Source: Bubalus kerabau
Taxonomy: Eukaryota; Chordata; Mammalia; Artiodactyla; Bovidae
Length of the DNA: 64,000 bases
Direction of reading: 5' to 3'
Assembly: GCF_029407905.1 (NCBI RefSeq)
Contig: NC_073634.1
Location: forward strand, 27,355,501 to 27,419,500
Under the pieces are notes generated by a model that did no database searches, was not told where the DNA came from, and was given only the letters and a program-made list of their open reading frames with translations. Below, piece after piece: positions 43,634-53,130 of the stretch; the stretch's first letter is position 1, and every line of letters begins with the position of its first letter. The position numbers and the translations under genes are program-made.

Positions 43634-43949
43634 TCTTTCTCTGTATAGGTCTTATTTTACCTTCTTCATTTTCTGTATATGGTTTTATTTATCCCATACC
43701 TAATTCCCAAAAGGAAAGGATATGAACAACCAGTACTAAAATACTCACATACTAGCACAATTAAAACATGCATGCACACACAGAGAAACACTCCTTCCAA
43801 TAATTCCACTTTTCTTCAATAATTCCACTCACCTCCTTCAGAACTGTAAGGCCCTCCTTGACCATTTCCAAAATGTCAATGTCCTCCCACTGGGCCTCCC
43901 TACTACCCTTCCTCCTCTACTTTATTTTTCTCCAGCATGTACAGAAGAC

Positions 43950-44013
43950 AAAGGAGCCCAGTGGGCCACAGTCCATGGGGTCACCAAGAGTGGGATGAGA
44001 CTGAGCATGGACG
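43950..44013 (+). mobile_element. Bov-type SINE tail fragment
   Basis: GGAGCCCAGTGGGCCACAGT, CCATGGGGTCACCAAGAGTG, then GAGACTGAGCATGGACGCAC: only the BovB-like 3' end. It leads into a CA microsatellite, as often happens at Bov SINE tails. Confidence 0.85.
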
Positions 44014-44059
44014 CACACGCGCGCGTGCATGCGCACACACACACACACACACACACACT
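44010..44059 (+). repeat. (CA)n microsatellite with CG-rich start
   Basis: Starts with alternating GCACACGCGCGCGTGCATGC (purine-pyrimidine alternation, Z-DNA prone) and continues with about twelve CA units. Confidence 0.93.
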
Positions 44060-44189
44060 ATCCAATATACTGTAAATTTTTATATCAATTTTCTTGCTCC
44101 CATCTAAAATCTAAATTCCATGGAAGCAGGGCTTTTCATCCGTTTCATCTCCTGCTTTTCCCTAGAACCAGAATGCCTCCAGCCTTAAC

Positions 44190-44384
44190 GGTTGTTTAGT
44201 CATTCAGTTGTGTCGAATCTTTGCGACCCCGTGAACTGTAGCCTGTCAGGCTCCTCTGTGCATGGGATTTCCCAGGCAAGAATTCTGGAGTGGGTTGCCA
44301 TTTCCTTCTCTAGGGGATCTTGCCGACCCAGGGATCAAACCCACTGCAGGAGGATTCTTTACCCCTGAGCCAGCAGGGAAGCCC
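44190..44384 (-). mobile_element. Bov-tA SINE in an L2
   Basis: Minus-strand Bov-tA: CATTCAGTTGTGTCGAATCT, CAAGAATTCTGGAGTGGGTT, GGGATCAAACCCACTGCAGG, CCTGAGCCAGCAGGGAAGCC. The head has a small deletion (the 'atctcctgcattgg' segment is shortened). Confidence 0.93.
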
Positions 44385-44418
44385 CTCTGCCTTAGTACAT
44401 ATTTGTTTAATGAGTGAG

Positions 44419-44859
44419 CCTTATCACAAGGAGTTAGGTGAGGGCCACTGCCTTGACAAAACAATTTCACTGGAGTTTCCGGGCATGCACAGAGTTACAG
44501 AGATCTCTAACTAATAACAAGAAATCAGACACTCCTGAAAAGGACAGAATTAGTGACACCCTCTTTTAGCCTGGAGGGCTCCTTGGGTGGGTAACAGAGC
44601 TATTCCTGGAGGCAGTCTGCCCCTGATGGATGGTGTCAGAGCCACAAGACTAAAATAGCTTCCACGGAGGAAACTTTTCTCTCTCCAGTGAGAAATGGAC
44701 AGACTTCTGCCCACAGATGTCTGTGCTGAACTTACCTCCTGGCAGGGAGAAGCCGAAAGGGCGTGAAAGACAGGAAACTCTGCTCGTTTCATCAGTTTTG
44801 CAGGTTAAAAGTGGCAGGGCCTGAGGGGAAGATGGGAAGAGGGGGCGGCGGCAGAGCCG
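44419..44859. other. Single-copy DNA
   Basis: No repeat or exon recognised. Leads into the CpG-rich candidate element. Confidence 0.4.
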
Positions 44860-45510
44860 TCGACCATACTGAGTTATTTTTCAACAGCCTGCCAGGGCAG
44901 CAGCCCCCACCTCGGAAGAACGTATCCAGCACTGATAAATTTATAAAGTATTTGACCTTTAATCAATCCTAATATTTTCAATCCACAGAGCCTTCTTAAA
45001 CGCCTGCAGCCCTGCCCCTGGGCCCCTATTCATCACAATTACTGCTCCAACTGTCGGAGGCAGTGCATGAAACGGCGCACGCTGACGTCCAATATTTTAT
45101 CACTAATAAAGAGAAACATCCCAAGTATTTGCACAGTTCTGATACTTTCCAGCCCCGAGCCCAGGAAAAGGGGGAGCGTGGTAGATTTATGCTCACTGCC
45201 CGGCATTGTTAATTGGCCTTCTCGGCTGGAGCCTCTGGGACCGCTGGTCTCTGGCGCTTCACAGCCACAGACTCCGGCAAGCCTGCGGGAAGCTGGCCGG
45301 GCGCGCGCCAGGCGGCCTGGGAGGGGCCCGCCGAGCACACAGTAGGCCCTTCCTCCGGCATCTGGAAAGTGGTGCGAAACACTATAAAGGCGATTTTTAA
45401 AAATCATGATTTGGCAAGGGCTCGCCTACACTGGTGGCTTTGTAAACAGATCAGTTGTTTATGAGGAATCTTGTTCCGGTTGTTGCCGCGTTTCGCCTTC
45501 CGTACCGCCC
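44860..45510. promoter_or_regulatory. Candidate conserved, CpG-rich regulatory element
   Basis: The most regulatory-looking block in the window. An AT-rich half (44930-45130: TGATAAATTTATAAAGTATT, TTTGACCTTTAATCAATCC, a CRE-like GCTGACGTCC and AATATTTTATCACTAATAAA) is followed by a CpG-dense half (about 16 CpGs within 45200-45392, including GGCGCGCGCC at 45300-45309). At 45392-45405 lies the perfect palindrome GATTTTTAAAAATC, overlapped by ATCATGAT (45403-45410). A TATAAA word sits at 45383-45388. No protein frame is convincing. Could be an enhancer or the promoter of a non-coding RNA. Confidence 0.45.
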
Positions 45511-46072
45511 CCCTCCCCGCCCTCCACCATCCCCAGGCTGTGTCTGCTCCCAGCCAGGTCCCTTCTCAGACTCAGGACACTCCCTCTTTGGCCTCCCAGC
45601 TCCAAGCAGAGGGAAGCTCAGTTTCCAGCCAGTGTTCAGACGGCTGCGTCTACATGGCACCCAAACATCTGGATGAAATGTAAATAAAACAAGCAGATGT
45701 TTCTTCTTCCTTATAGCAGGTGCCTTGGCAGAGCCCTCTGCTGTAGGCTATATGGGAAGGGCTTTCTGGAGTCTGGGGCCCAGAGCAGGTTGGGGAGGGC
45801 AGCCCACTCCTTATCAAGGAGCTGGTCACTCCAGTCTCACAGAGAGGAAAGAATGAGCAAATACAGCCAGACACCCCTGGGGAGAAGGTGCTGGCAACTG
45901 GATCGTGGTGCTTGTGTGGACAGGATGGAGGGTTTGGGAACTAGGGGGAAGAGGAAGGAGAGGGGTAGAGACTTCCTGATGCAAATCAGTGGGGAGAAGA
46001 GTTGATATCAAATCCCTCTTGAATTTCGTTGTGAACAAGGATTTTCTGAGCCTCTGCATTCTACACCACTGC
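45511..46072. other. Single-copy DNA
   Basis: No gene or repeat recognised. Starts in a C-rich patch (CCGCCCCCCTCCCCGCCCTC just upstream of 45530). Confidence 0.4.
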
Positions 46073-46079
46073 CATCCAG

Positions 46080-46463
46080 CAGTTCAGTTCAGTCCAGTCA
46101 CTCAGTGTCCGACTCTTTGCGACCCCATGCACTGCAGCATGCCAGGCTTCCCTGTCCATCACCCACTCCCAGAGCTTGTTCAAACTCATGTCCATTGAGT
46201 CTGTGATGCCATCCAATCATCTCATCCTCTGTCATTCCCTTCTCCTCCCGCCTTCAATCTCTCCCAGCATCAGGGTCTTTTCTAATGAGTCAGTTCTTCG
46301 CATCAGGTGGCCCAAGTATTGGAGTTTCAGCTTCAGCATCAGTCCTTACAATGAATATTCAGGACTGATTTCTTTTAGGATTGACTGGTTTGATCTCCTT
46401 GCAGTCCAAAGGACTCTGAAGAGTCTTCTCCAACATCACAGTTCAAAAGCATCAATTCTTCAG
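46080..46463 (-). mobile_element. BovB LINE copy 7, short 3' fragment
   Basis: Minus-strand BovB 3' end: AGTTCAGTTCAGTCCAGTCA, CTCCTCCCGCCTTCAATCTC, truncated at 'CATCAATTCTTCAG'. A likely 7-bp TSD CATCCAG is at 46073-46079 and 46464-46470. It carries the '...CCTTCAATCTCTCCCAGC' subfamily marker. No useful coding content. Confidence 0.93.
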
Positions 46464-46732
46464 CATCCAGTAGGGGGAGAAGAAATGGCCTCCTCTGTAC
46501 CCCAGGGACCAAGTTGCACAGAAGCTGGGCTTAGAAAGTGGCACAAATTTCCCCATCTCACCCCCTGTTCTAACAGGAGACCAAAGTGCAATCACTTCAG
46601 ACTAATAAAGGAGAGTTAAGATATCTATGACAGGGATCACTGAAGAAGGAGGGGGGACAGAGAAACAGAGGCAGAGGAGATTCACTGGTTACCAATCATC
46701 TTCCTTCACTCCTTCCATCCTTTCCACCCTGA

Positions 46733-47140
46733 CCCTGTGTGTCACACTGTCACACTCCCCCAGACCTGTGAGTAACACTGAACACACTCCCCCAGCTCTC
46801 TCCCCCAAGCCCCCAGCCCTGTGTGTGGCACTAAAAACAGTCCCCCAGTCCTCTGCCCCACTCTACTGCTCTAGCCCTGGGTGTAACTGGGACATGGTCT
46901 CCCTTCCTCCCCCTACTCCCTTAGTTCCTGTGTGTAGCACTGAATACACTCCCCCGTCCTGTCCCCAGATTTCTAGCCTAGGTGGAACACTGACACCCCC
47001 AAGCCCCCAACCCTGTGTGTGACATAAACACTCCTTCCAGTCCTTTCCCCTACTAGCCCATCCCTTGGGTGAAGCATAGCGGGCACTCCTTTGGCACCCC
47101 CATTGATAGCCCTTATGTGTCAAACCAAACACATTCCTCA
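46733..47140 (+). repeat. Degenerate minisatellite, about eight 34-58 bp units
   Basis: Units start with CCCTGTGTGT or variants at 46733, 46763 (CCTGTGAGTAACACTG), 46817, 46875 (CCCTGGGTGT), 46925 (TTCCTGTGTGT), 46977 (CCTAGGTGG), 47011, 47062 (CCCTTGGGTG) and 47110 (CCCTTATGTGT). Each continues with a variant of GGCACTGAACACACTCCCCC and a C-rich spacer ending in TAG or CAG. The open frame at 46627-47022 is produced by this array. Confidence 0.75.
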
Positions 47141-47339
47141 GGGCTGCCTTCCTCAGAAGCAACTTTTTTACCCACTATCTCCAGAGAGACTTTCAGGACC
47201 GTGCAGTGATCCTTTGCCTGCCACCTGCCCCCGCCACCCCGAACCAGCACAAACAAATAAGCATTGTTGTGTGAGTGTGTATCTGTGTGTGTCGAACATG
47301 GCAGTAATCGGATGGTTGCTGTTCCCATCTCCCCCACTC

Positions 47340-47530
47340 ATTCGCTGACTATTGGGTTTTGCGCCAAAGGCAAATATTTTTCGTTGACCTCAGTGTTCAT
47401 ATCTGTAAAATTGAGCTACAGTTCAACATCCAGCTATCCGGTACCCGTGGGAAAGCATCTGATTTCCACATCGAGAAACCAGCTACTGGACTGTTTCTGT
47501 GGTTGGGACCAGGTGAGGCACAGTTTGGGG
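47340..47530. promoter_or_regulatory. Candidate conserved non-coding element
   Basis: Balanced composition with isolated CpGs and factor-like words: TTTTGCGCCAAAGG (E2F-like GCGCCAAA, 47358-47371), AAATATTTTTCGTTGACC and AGCTATCCGGTACCCG. Not a repeat, no exon. Weak inference. Confidence 0.28.
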
Positions 47531-47859
47531 AAGGAGATTATATTTTGGTAGAGAAGTCATTTTTTCGTTGATTTTCTTGCCTTTTTTTTTTTTTTTAATG
47601 AAACAGGAAGAACCGAGCCATGCCCCAAGGCTGTGGGTTTTTTAAGCAAAGACTTTCCCCCCTGATAACCACAGCGACCCCTAAAAGAAGCAGAGGGCTT
47701 CCTCTCACTTTGGGGAGGGTGGGTAAGGAATCAGACACAAAGAAAACTGGAGTATGGGTGAGCCAAACCCCCTTCCCCCAAGTAGCCTTGCTCTTCTGTA
47801 TCACGGGTTAGAAGTTTATAGGAATTCTGGATCCATGGTTTCCTACGGTCCCTTTTACA

Positions 47860-48060
47860 GATCTTGTTAATTTATTACCCGTGGTTACACTTTTAATGGA
47901 AATCATGAAGAAATGGTAAAGGAAACATGAGCTAATTTTTTTCCAGTGACACATTTCACTGCTATTTAAATAGCCGTTCTGCCAAACCAAACACAGCGCT
48001 TACAGCCAGCGGTGACACATGAAGGAGATGGCTGTGGCCGATCCTGCCCGCGGCATGCAG
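47860..48060. promoter_or_regulatory. Candidate conserved non-coding element
   Basis: AT-rich segment (TTGTTAATTTATTACCCGTG, ACACTTTTAATGGAAATCAT, CTATTTAAATAGCCG with the palindrome CTATTTAAATAG) that shades into CpG-containing sequence (AACACAGCGCTTACAG, GCCGATCCTGCCCGCGG). Enhancer-like texture only. Confidence 0.3.
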
Positions 48061-48359
48061 AACAGGCGAGACTTTCTCTCAGCTTCCCCAAGGGCTGGAT
48101 GCCAAGCGGGGTGGGGGTGGATGGCGGGGTGGCGGGAGTTGGAGCCTGGGGCACAGCTGGAGCCCCAGCGCCTGGCGATCGCCGCTCCCACCCTCTCCCA
48201 GGCAGGGCTATTTCTCTCTGCCTGGAGCCCACTCCTTGCCCCCCATGAAAGGCCCTGGGATGACTGTTTCCCCAGCAGCCCCAGGGCACCCCGCCGCCCA
48301 GAGCAGTCCACAACCAGGCCATGACGAACTGAGGCTGCCTGGCACTCACTGCTGGATGA

Positions 48360-48610
48360 TCTGCTCAGGCCTCTAAATGGGAACATTATCAGGTTGTATA
48401 AAACCAGGGACAGACTTTGGGGAAAGCCTGGCCAGCTTTGTTCAGTTCTGCGGTGGTGGTGGCCGTGACCGTGACCACGCCTGCACAGGGCGCCTTTGTT
48501 GGGCAAACCCAGAGCCTCTGGCTTCTCCTCACAAACATTTGCCTCTGACACTTTCTTGCTCCCCGGCTGTGGGGCTGTGATGTCACCCAGCACTTATTCA
48601 CTTTTCAAGA
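48360..48610. promoter_or_regulatory. Candidate conserved non-coding element
   Basis: Contains CTCTAAATGGGAACATTATC, GGTTGTATAAAACCAGGG (TATA-like), GGCCGTGACCGTGACCACGC (tandem GTGACC words) and GGCTGTGATGTCACCCAGC (CRE-like TGATGTCA). Single-copy, no supported exon. Confidence 0.32.
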
Positions 48611-48689
48611 AGCCAATTGATAGCACATAGTGGAAAGGTGCCAACAGGGTACCTCTTAAAAAGCTCTCTTCACAAGAGAAAAAAAACAT

Positions 48690-48833
48690 GTAACTCTATG
48701 TGGTGATGGGTAGTAACTAGACTTATTACAATGATCATTTCATGATGTATACAAATAGCAAGTTATTTGCAGTATGTACCTGAAACTATCATACTGTAGT
48801 ATGTCAATTATATCCCAATGCTTTAAAAAGAAG
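48690..48833 (+). mobile_element. L1 LINE 3' end
   Basis: TGTGGTGATGGGTAGTAACT, AGACTTATTACAATGATCAT, TTCATGATGTATACAAATAG, GTACCTGAAACTATCATACT and TATGTCAATTATATCCCAAT. Classic old-L1 3' end. Confidence 0.82.
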
Positions 48834-50401
48834 AAGCTGAACGAGAGCTGTGGCATTTGGTGAGACAGAAGCTGGGGCCTGGAGTGTCGGGGAAGGGGGA
48901 ACAAGCCACAGAGGCTCTGGCCATAGCTGGTACAGGGCAGGAGCGGAGAGGGGAGCCCTTGTTGTCCAATCCTCCCCAGGATTTAAAAATGCAGTGGGAC
49001 TGAGGAAAAGGAAGTGTGTAGGGGCTGACATCTGGCCCTTGGAGACCTGGGATCAGCTGTCAAACTCAGGGGCCCCGTGAGAGCCCTGTGGCACTGACAT
49101 TCTCACGTTGGTCTCCTCTGATGAATAGCAGGGGAGGGGGTGGGGGGTGATTCAAGGAGGGTGAGATGGGAACAGAGTGTTCGGGAGGGAGAAGCCTGCA
49201 GGAGCTGAGGCTTTTGCCCCACCCAGGCTTCACTGGAGCTTGAACAAGCATGACCACATCTCTGTCCCCGCCATGGGATGTTCCGTGGCCCCCAGAGCCC
49301 CCTGTGAGTGTCAAGGTGGGCAGAGCAGAGGGCCTGTGACAGAATTTGCCAGCAGGCTTGCTGGCATCCTGGGAGAAACCACACTCTCCCCTCTGCTTTC
49401 CAGGGAGAAAACCCACTTTAGTGAGGCTTCAGAGAGAAGTTAACTGTCATCTATTCTTTGCCAAAAAGTATATTAAATTCACTGACCACATTTTTCCAAA
49501 CCCGACTGCAGAGGACATTAGATGCAATGCGCCCTGGCTGTGGGCTCTGGTGCGCTGGGCACCCCACACATTTCATTTTGCATTATTAATACTTAAAGCA
49601 AAGCAGCTGTTCTCTGCACACATAGAGCCCAGAGCTTGTCCACAATTCCTGCGAAGACATCTCCCTGGGACAAGATGCACCAGCTAGAAAGCCACTGATC
49701 CTCAGGGGTTGGGCCTCCTGGGGCAAAGTTCTCCAAGCAGCCATTTGTTGATCTCCAGTGACATTCTGGGTCGTTCCTGGGCCAGGGGCTTGGTGGTTTA
49801 TTGGGAAGAGCAGATTCTGTTGATCTGGGTTAGGTAAGATTCGGTGAGTCCACTCTGAACAGATTTTTGAGAGGGGTGAGACGATGTCTCTGATACACCA
49901 GCCTCTTCTTTAAGCCCTGGGCCCCAGGGTGAGGTCCCCTGGACTTTCATGTGTTCTCCCCAACCCTTTTCTCCTTCAAAACTAGAACAACTCTCATACC
50001 AAGCTTTTGCATCTTGGAACCTGGCGTCCTCCTGCTAAGTGTTTGCACCTTAAAGCCTTATCACTCAGCCTGGTGAGGAGGCTCTTGCCTGGGTCTGTGG
50101 GACAGCCTGTCACCCAAAGCCCCCTCCCCAACCTGCCTTGGTTCGATCACCTCCAGCTCCCTGTGCAGCAGCAAGCTGAGGCTGCTCTGGCTCCAGACGC
50201 ACTAAACACAGTCCTTCCGTAGACTGTCTGCTTCTTCTACTTGCCTTTGAAGTCTCAGGACAAAAGTTACCTCCTCTCAGCACCCCTCCTACTATAGGAT
50301 GAACTAATTACTTACTCCTCTCGCCTCCCCTAACACTTTAGGTTCCATTCTATTTTGGCAGATATCTCATTCTATCATAAACCTTTCTTTCTATACTTTT
50401 A
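48834..50401. other. Single-copy DNA with a candidate element
   Basis: No gene or repeat recognised. 49440-49690 looks conserved-like: GTCATCTATTCTTTGCCAAA, TCATTTTGCATTATTAATAC, GATGCAATGCGCCCTGG. The rest is ordinary, with a G-rich run at 49132-49147. Confidence 0.38.
49440..49690. promoter_or_regulatory. Candidate conserved non-coding element
   Basis: AT-rich single-copy block between GC-richer flanks, with octamer-like and homeodomain-like words (ATTTTGCATTATTAATAC) and isolated CpGs (AACCCGACTGC, TGCGCTGGGC, CCTGCGAAGAC). Inference only. Confidence 0.3.
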
Positions 50402-50610
50402 AAGAATAATATTTATTGAGCACTTCCTAGGTACATGATTCTTTAAGTAGAATTATATTAATGCATCATATAATTCTCAAAATAACCTTATGAAATGAGT
50501 TCTATAATTATCCCCATTTCGCAGATGACAAAACAGAGGCTTAGAGATGGTAAGTAGTGTGCCCAAGGTTATATAATTAAGAGGTCTCTATTTCTGCCCA
50601 GAGCTGCTTA
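50402..50610 (-). mobile_element. MIR SINE
   Basis: Reverse-complement MIR: TAATATTTATTGAGCACTTC, CTAGGTACATGATTCTTTAA, CATATAATTCTCAAAATAAC, ATTATCCCCATTTCGCAGAT, GACAAAACAGAGGCTTAGAG and GTGCCCAAGGTTATATAATT. Confidence 0.87.
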
Positions 50611-50849
50611 AGGAAGAAGGTGTGTGACTTGTGCTTCCAGGGCCTACCTAACACTCTGTCTCTTTATAGGTGTTTGATACATGCTTGTTGCTACAATAAT
50701 AAAAATAAACAGAGCAAGCAGAGGGACTTTCTCAGGCCGGGATCTACTGAGATACCCTAGTGTCACTATTTAGGCAACTGCCCCAGCTCGAGCTCCTGGA
50801 GAACAAGGAAGAAAAAGTTGGCAGGAACACACCTGTAGTTTCAAAGTCC

Positions 50850-51240
50850 AGTTCCATGTGAAGTTAAACTAGCTGTGTCTCTGTTTTCCCATTTATGAAC
50901 TGGTGAAAATAAAAATACCAACCTAATTTAATCCTTACTACAACCAACCCAATCAATCCTGCCTGACCTGGATGAAACAGGGCAGGAGGTTGACACGTGG
51001 AAAAAAATGTAAGGATTAAGTGGAGTGATATGTGGGGAGAATGAATACATGTATTTGTACGGCTGAGTCCCTTTGATATTCACCTGAAACTACCACAGCA
51101 TTGTTCGTCAGCTGCACCCCAACACAAAATGGTTTTGGTGTTAAAAATAAAAAATGAAAAAGAATGCAGCCAGACAGCAAAAATAAATAAATAAGTAAAT
51201 TAAGTGATATGTGGAGAGCACGTAACCCAGTTATTGCCGC
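50850..51240 (+). mobile_element. MIR SINE split by an L1 tail
   Basis: Sense MIR: TCTCTGTTTTCCCATTTATG, AACTGGTGAAAATAAAAATA, later AATGTAAGGATTAAGTGGAG, then (after the insertion at about 51041-51198) GATATGTGGAGAGCACGTAA. Contains extra sequence at 50937-51000 of unknown origin. Confidence 0.6.
51041..51198 (+). mobile_element. L1 LINE 3' end inserted in MIR
   Basis: GGCTGAGTCCCTTTGATATT, CACCTGAAACTACCACAGCA, then AAAATGGTTTTGGTGTTAAA and an A-rich (AAAT)n tail. Bordered by an imperfect direct repeat, ATTAAGTGGAGTGATATGTG (from 51015) versus ATTAAGTGATATGTGGAGAG (from 51199), consistent with a TSD. Confidence 0.72.
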
Positions 51241-51949
51241 AGTATAGACAAGCATGTCCATGTCTTATTCCTGCACACTGAAGTGCTCTGACAGCATGGG
51301 TGAAAACAATATATTATATTTACATAGGGCTCCATGAGGCTCTGCTACAGCATCTCTTGGTTTAACCCTCACAACTTCTGCAAGCCAAATACTACTACAG
51401 TCCTGTTGTAGACACTGAGTGCTATACAGCAGCCCACTCCCAAGCTCAGTTGACTTAATAACATCTCTTTTGCTCACAAATCTAGAATTTGTACAGGCCT
51501 GGGTAGGGAAGCTCTTCTTCTCTGCTCCATTTGGCACCAGCCCGAGAAACTTGAAGACTCGGGGTCAGAAGAATCAGAAGGCTCTCACTTACCACGGATG
51601 CTGGCTGGAACACTCAGCTAGCACCTACACACGCTCCCTCCAAGTGGCCTGAGCTTTCTCACAGATCAGGGGCCAAGTTCCAATGAGAGAGAGAGATTGA
51701 GAGGCAGTCAGTGAAAGCCATATGCTTGTTATGGCCTAGCCTAGGAAGTCACCCAGTGTCACTTCTGACACACTTTATTTGTTGAGGCAGTCACAGAGAC
51801 CTGCCCAGGCTCAAGGAGAGGGGACATAGACTCCACCTCTTAATGAGAATAATAAGGTTTCTGGAAGAGAGTGTAGGACTGGAAATACTGTTATGGCCTT
51901 TTTGGGAAACACAGAGTCCCAATTTGCAGAGAACATTGAGGGGAGGAGC
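51241..51949. other. Single-copy DNA
   Basis: No gene or repeat recognised. 51385-51650 could include an old unassigned repeat, but nothing definite. Confidence 0.38.
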
Positions 51950-52040
51950 TATGTGGTGACCTGTGCACAACATCCGTGAGTGACAAAGCCAGAACTGGAA
52001 CCCAGGTCTTCTGACTCCAAATCCCAAGCTTTTTACACAG
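51950..52040 (-). mobile_element. MIR SINE head fragment
   Basis: Reverse-complement MIR 5' half: GTGAGTGACAAAGCCAGAAC, TGGAACCCAGGTCTTCTGAC, TCCAAATCCCAAGCTTTTTA. Confidence 0.7.
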
Positions 52041-53009
52041 AAATATGTCCCTTCCAATCCCATTCATCCAGGCTTCGGAAAGACCCAGCCCCTTGTCTAC
52101 ATAATGAGTCTTTCAGAGCAAGCCTCCTCGCAGGCACACGCGCGCACGCGCTCACACACACACACACACACACACAGCCACAGCTTAACTTCCTTCCAGC
52201 AGCACCTTTAGCCCCATGGACTTGCTGATGGAAAGAGTTCCTCAGTGGGTCAGACCCCACTTGGCTGCATCCCTGCTGAGTTGAGGGACCCAGGGCAACC
52301 AGGAACCAGAGCTGGGGAGTCCTGATGCTCAGGACTGATGGTGGGAAGGAATGACAGGAGACAGCATCTATAATTCCAGACAACAGCAGGAGCTAGAAGA
52401 CTGTGGGTAATTTGGGTACTTTTTGGAAAACGTGAGTGTGATGTCGGCCTCAGTGAAAGAGAGAAGAAAGTGGCAAGGAGTGGGGGATGGTCCTGGGATA
52501 GGGGCCAGTGGGGAAAGGCAAAGGCAGTGGAGTTGTAACGTGAGAAACAGTTTATTAGTCTCAAAAAGTTTAACTTGAAGCTCCCAGCCTGCCCCCACGC
52601 CTCTTCCCAGCATGGGCAAATAACACGGATGTGATTATAAGCTGTGCTGGTGGGTCCTGGTTGAGTCCAGGGTGGGAGGTGGGAATGCATTGATTTCTTC
52701 ACGGATTATTGAGCATGAGCACAAAGCCAGCCCTTTGCCAGCCCAGGGACATCAAGAATCAGCAAGGAGCCCTGAGAAATCCCTGCCCGGGTCAGGTGGG
52801 AGGAGGCTGCAGAGGTCAGGGTTGGGGCAGTTCAACCCTTTGGGGAATTTGGCTGGTGCATCTAGCAGTGCTCTGATTGGCTGGTTAAGGCTCCATGAGC
52901 AGAACCGGGTGCTCCCTGGACAACTTGTCCCATGTACAGAGTCAGGTATCAGCCAGCACACAGTGGGGCAGCCCGGATTCTGACAGTGATGCTCACACAT
53001 CCACAGCCA
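52041..53009. other. Single-copy DNA with a CA microsatellite
   Basis: No gene or interspersed repeat recognised apart from the microsatellite at 52134-52177. Confidence 0.4.
52134..52177 (+). repeat. (CA)n microsatellite with CG-rich start
   Basis: GCACACGCGCGCACGCGCTC followed by about twelve CA units. Alternating purine-pyrimidine, similar in structure to the array at 44010-44059 but without an adjoining Bov SINE. Confidence 0.93.
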
Positions 53010-53130
53010 GGCACAGCTGGAATCACAGCTGGGTGACCTGGGGCAAGTCACTGAACCTCATGCAGACTCAGTGCAATGGGAGCAACAATTCCTACTCCAA
53101 AGAGGTGTCAAGAGCCTTAAATAAGGAAGG
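53010..53130 (+). mobile_element. MIR SINE fragment
   Basis: CACAGCTGGGTGACCTGGGG, CAAGTCACTGAACCTCATGC, then GGAGCAACAATTCCTACTCC and GTCAAGAGCCTTAAATAAGG. Sense orientation, diverged. Confidence 0.65.

Larger units (their letters stand above)
43845..44418 (+). mobile_element. L2 LINE 3' end, interrupted twice
   Basis: L2 pieces at 43845-43949 (AAGGCCCTCCTTGACCATTT, CTTTATTTTTCTCCAGCATG), 44060-44189 (ATCCAATATACTGTAAATTT, AAATTCCATGGAAGCAGGGC) and 44385-44418 (TTAGTACATATTTGTTTAAT, then GAGTGAG). They read in correct L2 order. A Bov fragment with a CA repeat and a full Bov-tA were inserted between them. Confidence 0.72.
47141..48689. other. Single-copy DNA with several regulatory-looking blocks
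   Basis: No repeat or coding exon recognised. Candidate elements at 47340-47530, 47860-48060 and 48360-48610 are described separately. A poly-T run lies at 47583-47597. 48020-48300 is GC-rich with moderate CpG (GCCCGCGGCATGC, CTGGCGATCGCCGC). Confidence 0.4.

Noticed and set aside
44010..44059. CA array considered as a promoter-associated Z-DNA element
   Set aside because: It is adjacent to a Bov SINE tail, which is the usual origin of such arrays. No promoter evidence.
46627..47022. 131-codon frame with serine/proline-rich product
   Set aside because: Generated by the C-rich degenerate minisatellite. No protein domain.
48000..48593. 197-codon minus-strand frame in a GC-rich region
   Set aside because: Composition follows the GC-rich background. 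No recognisable protein and no splice context.
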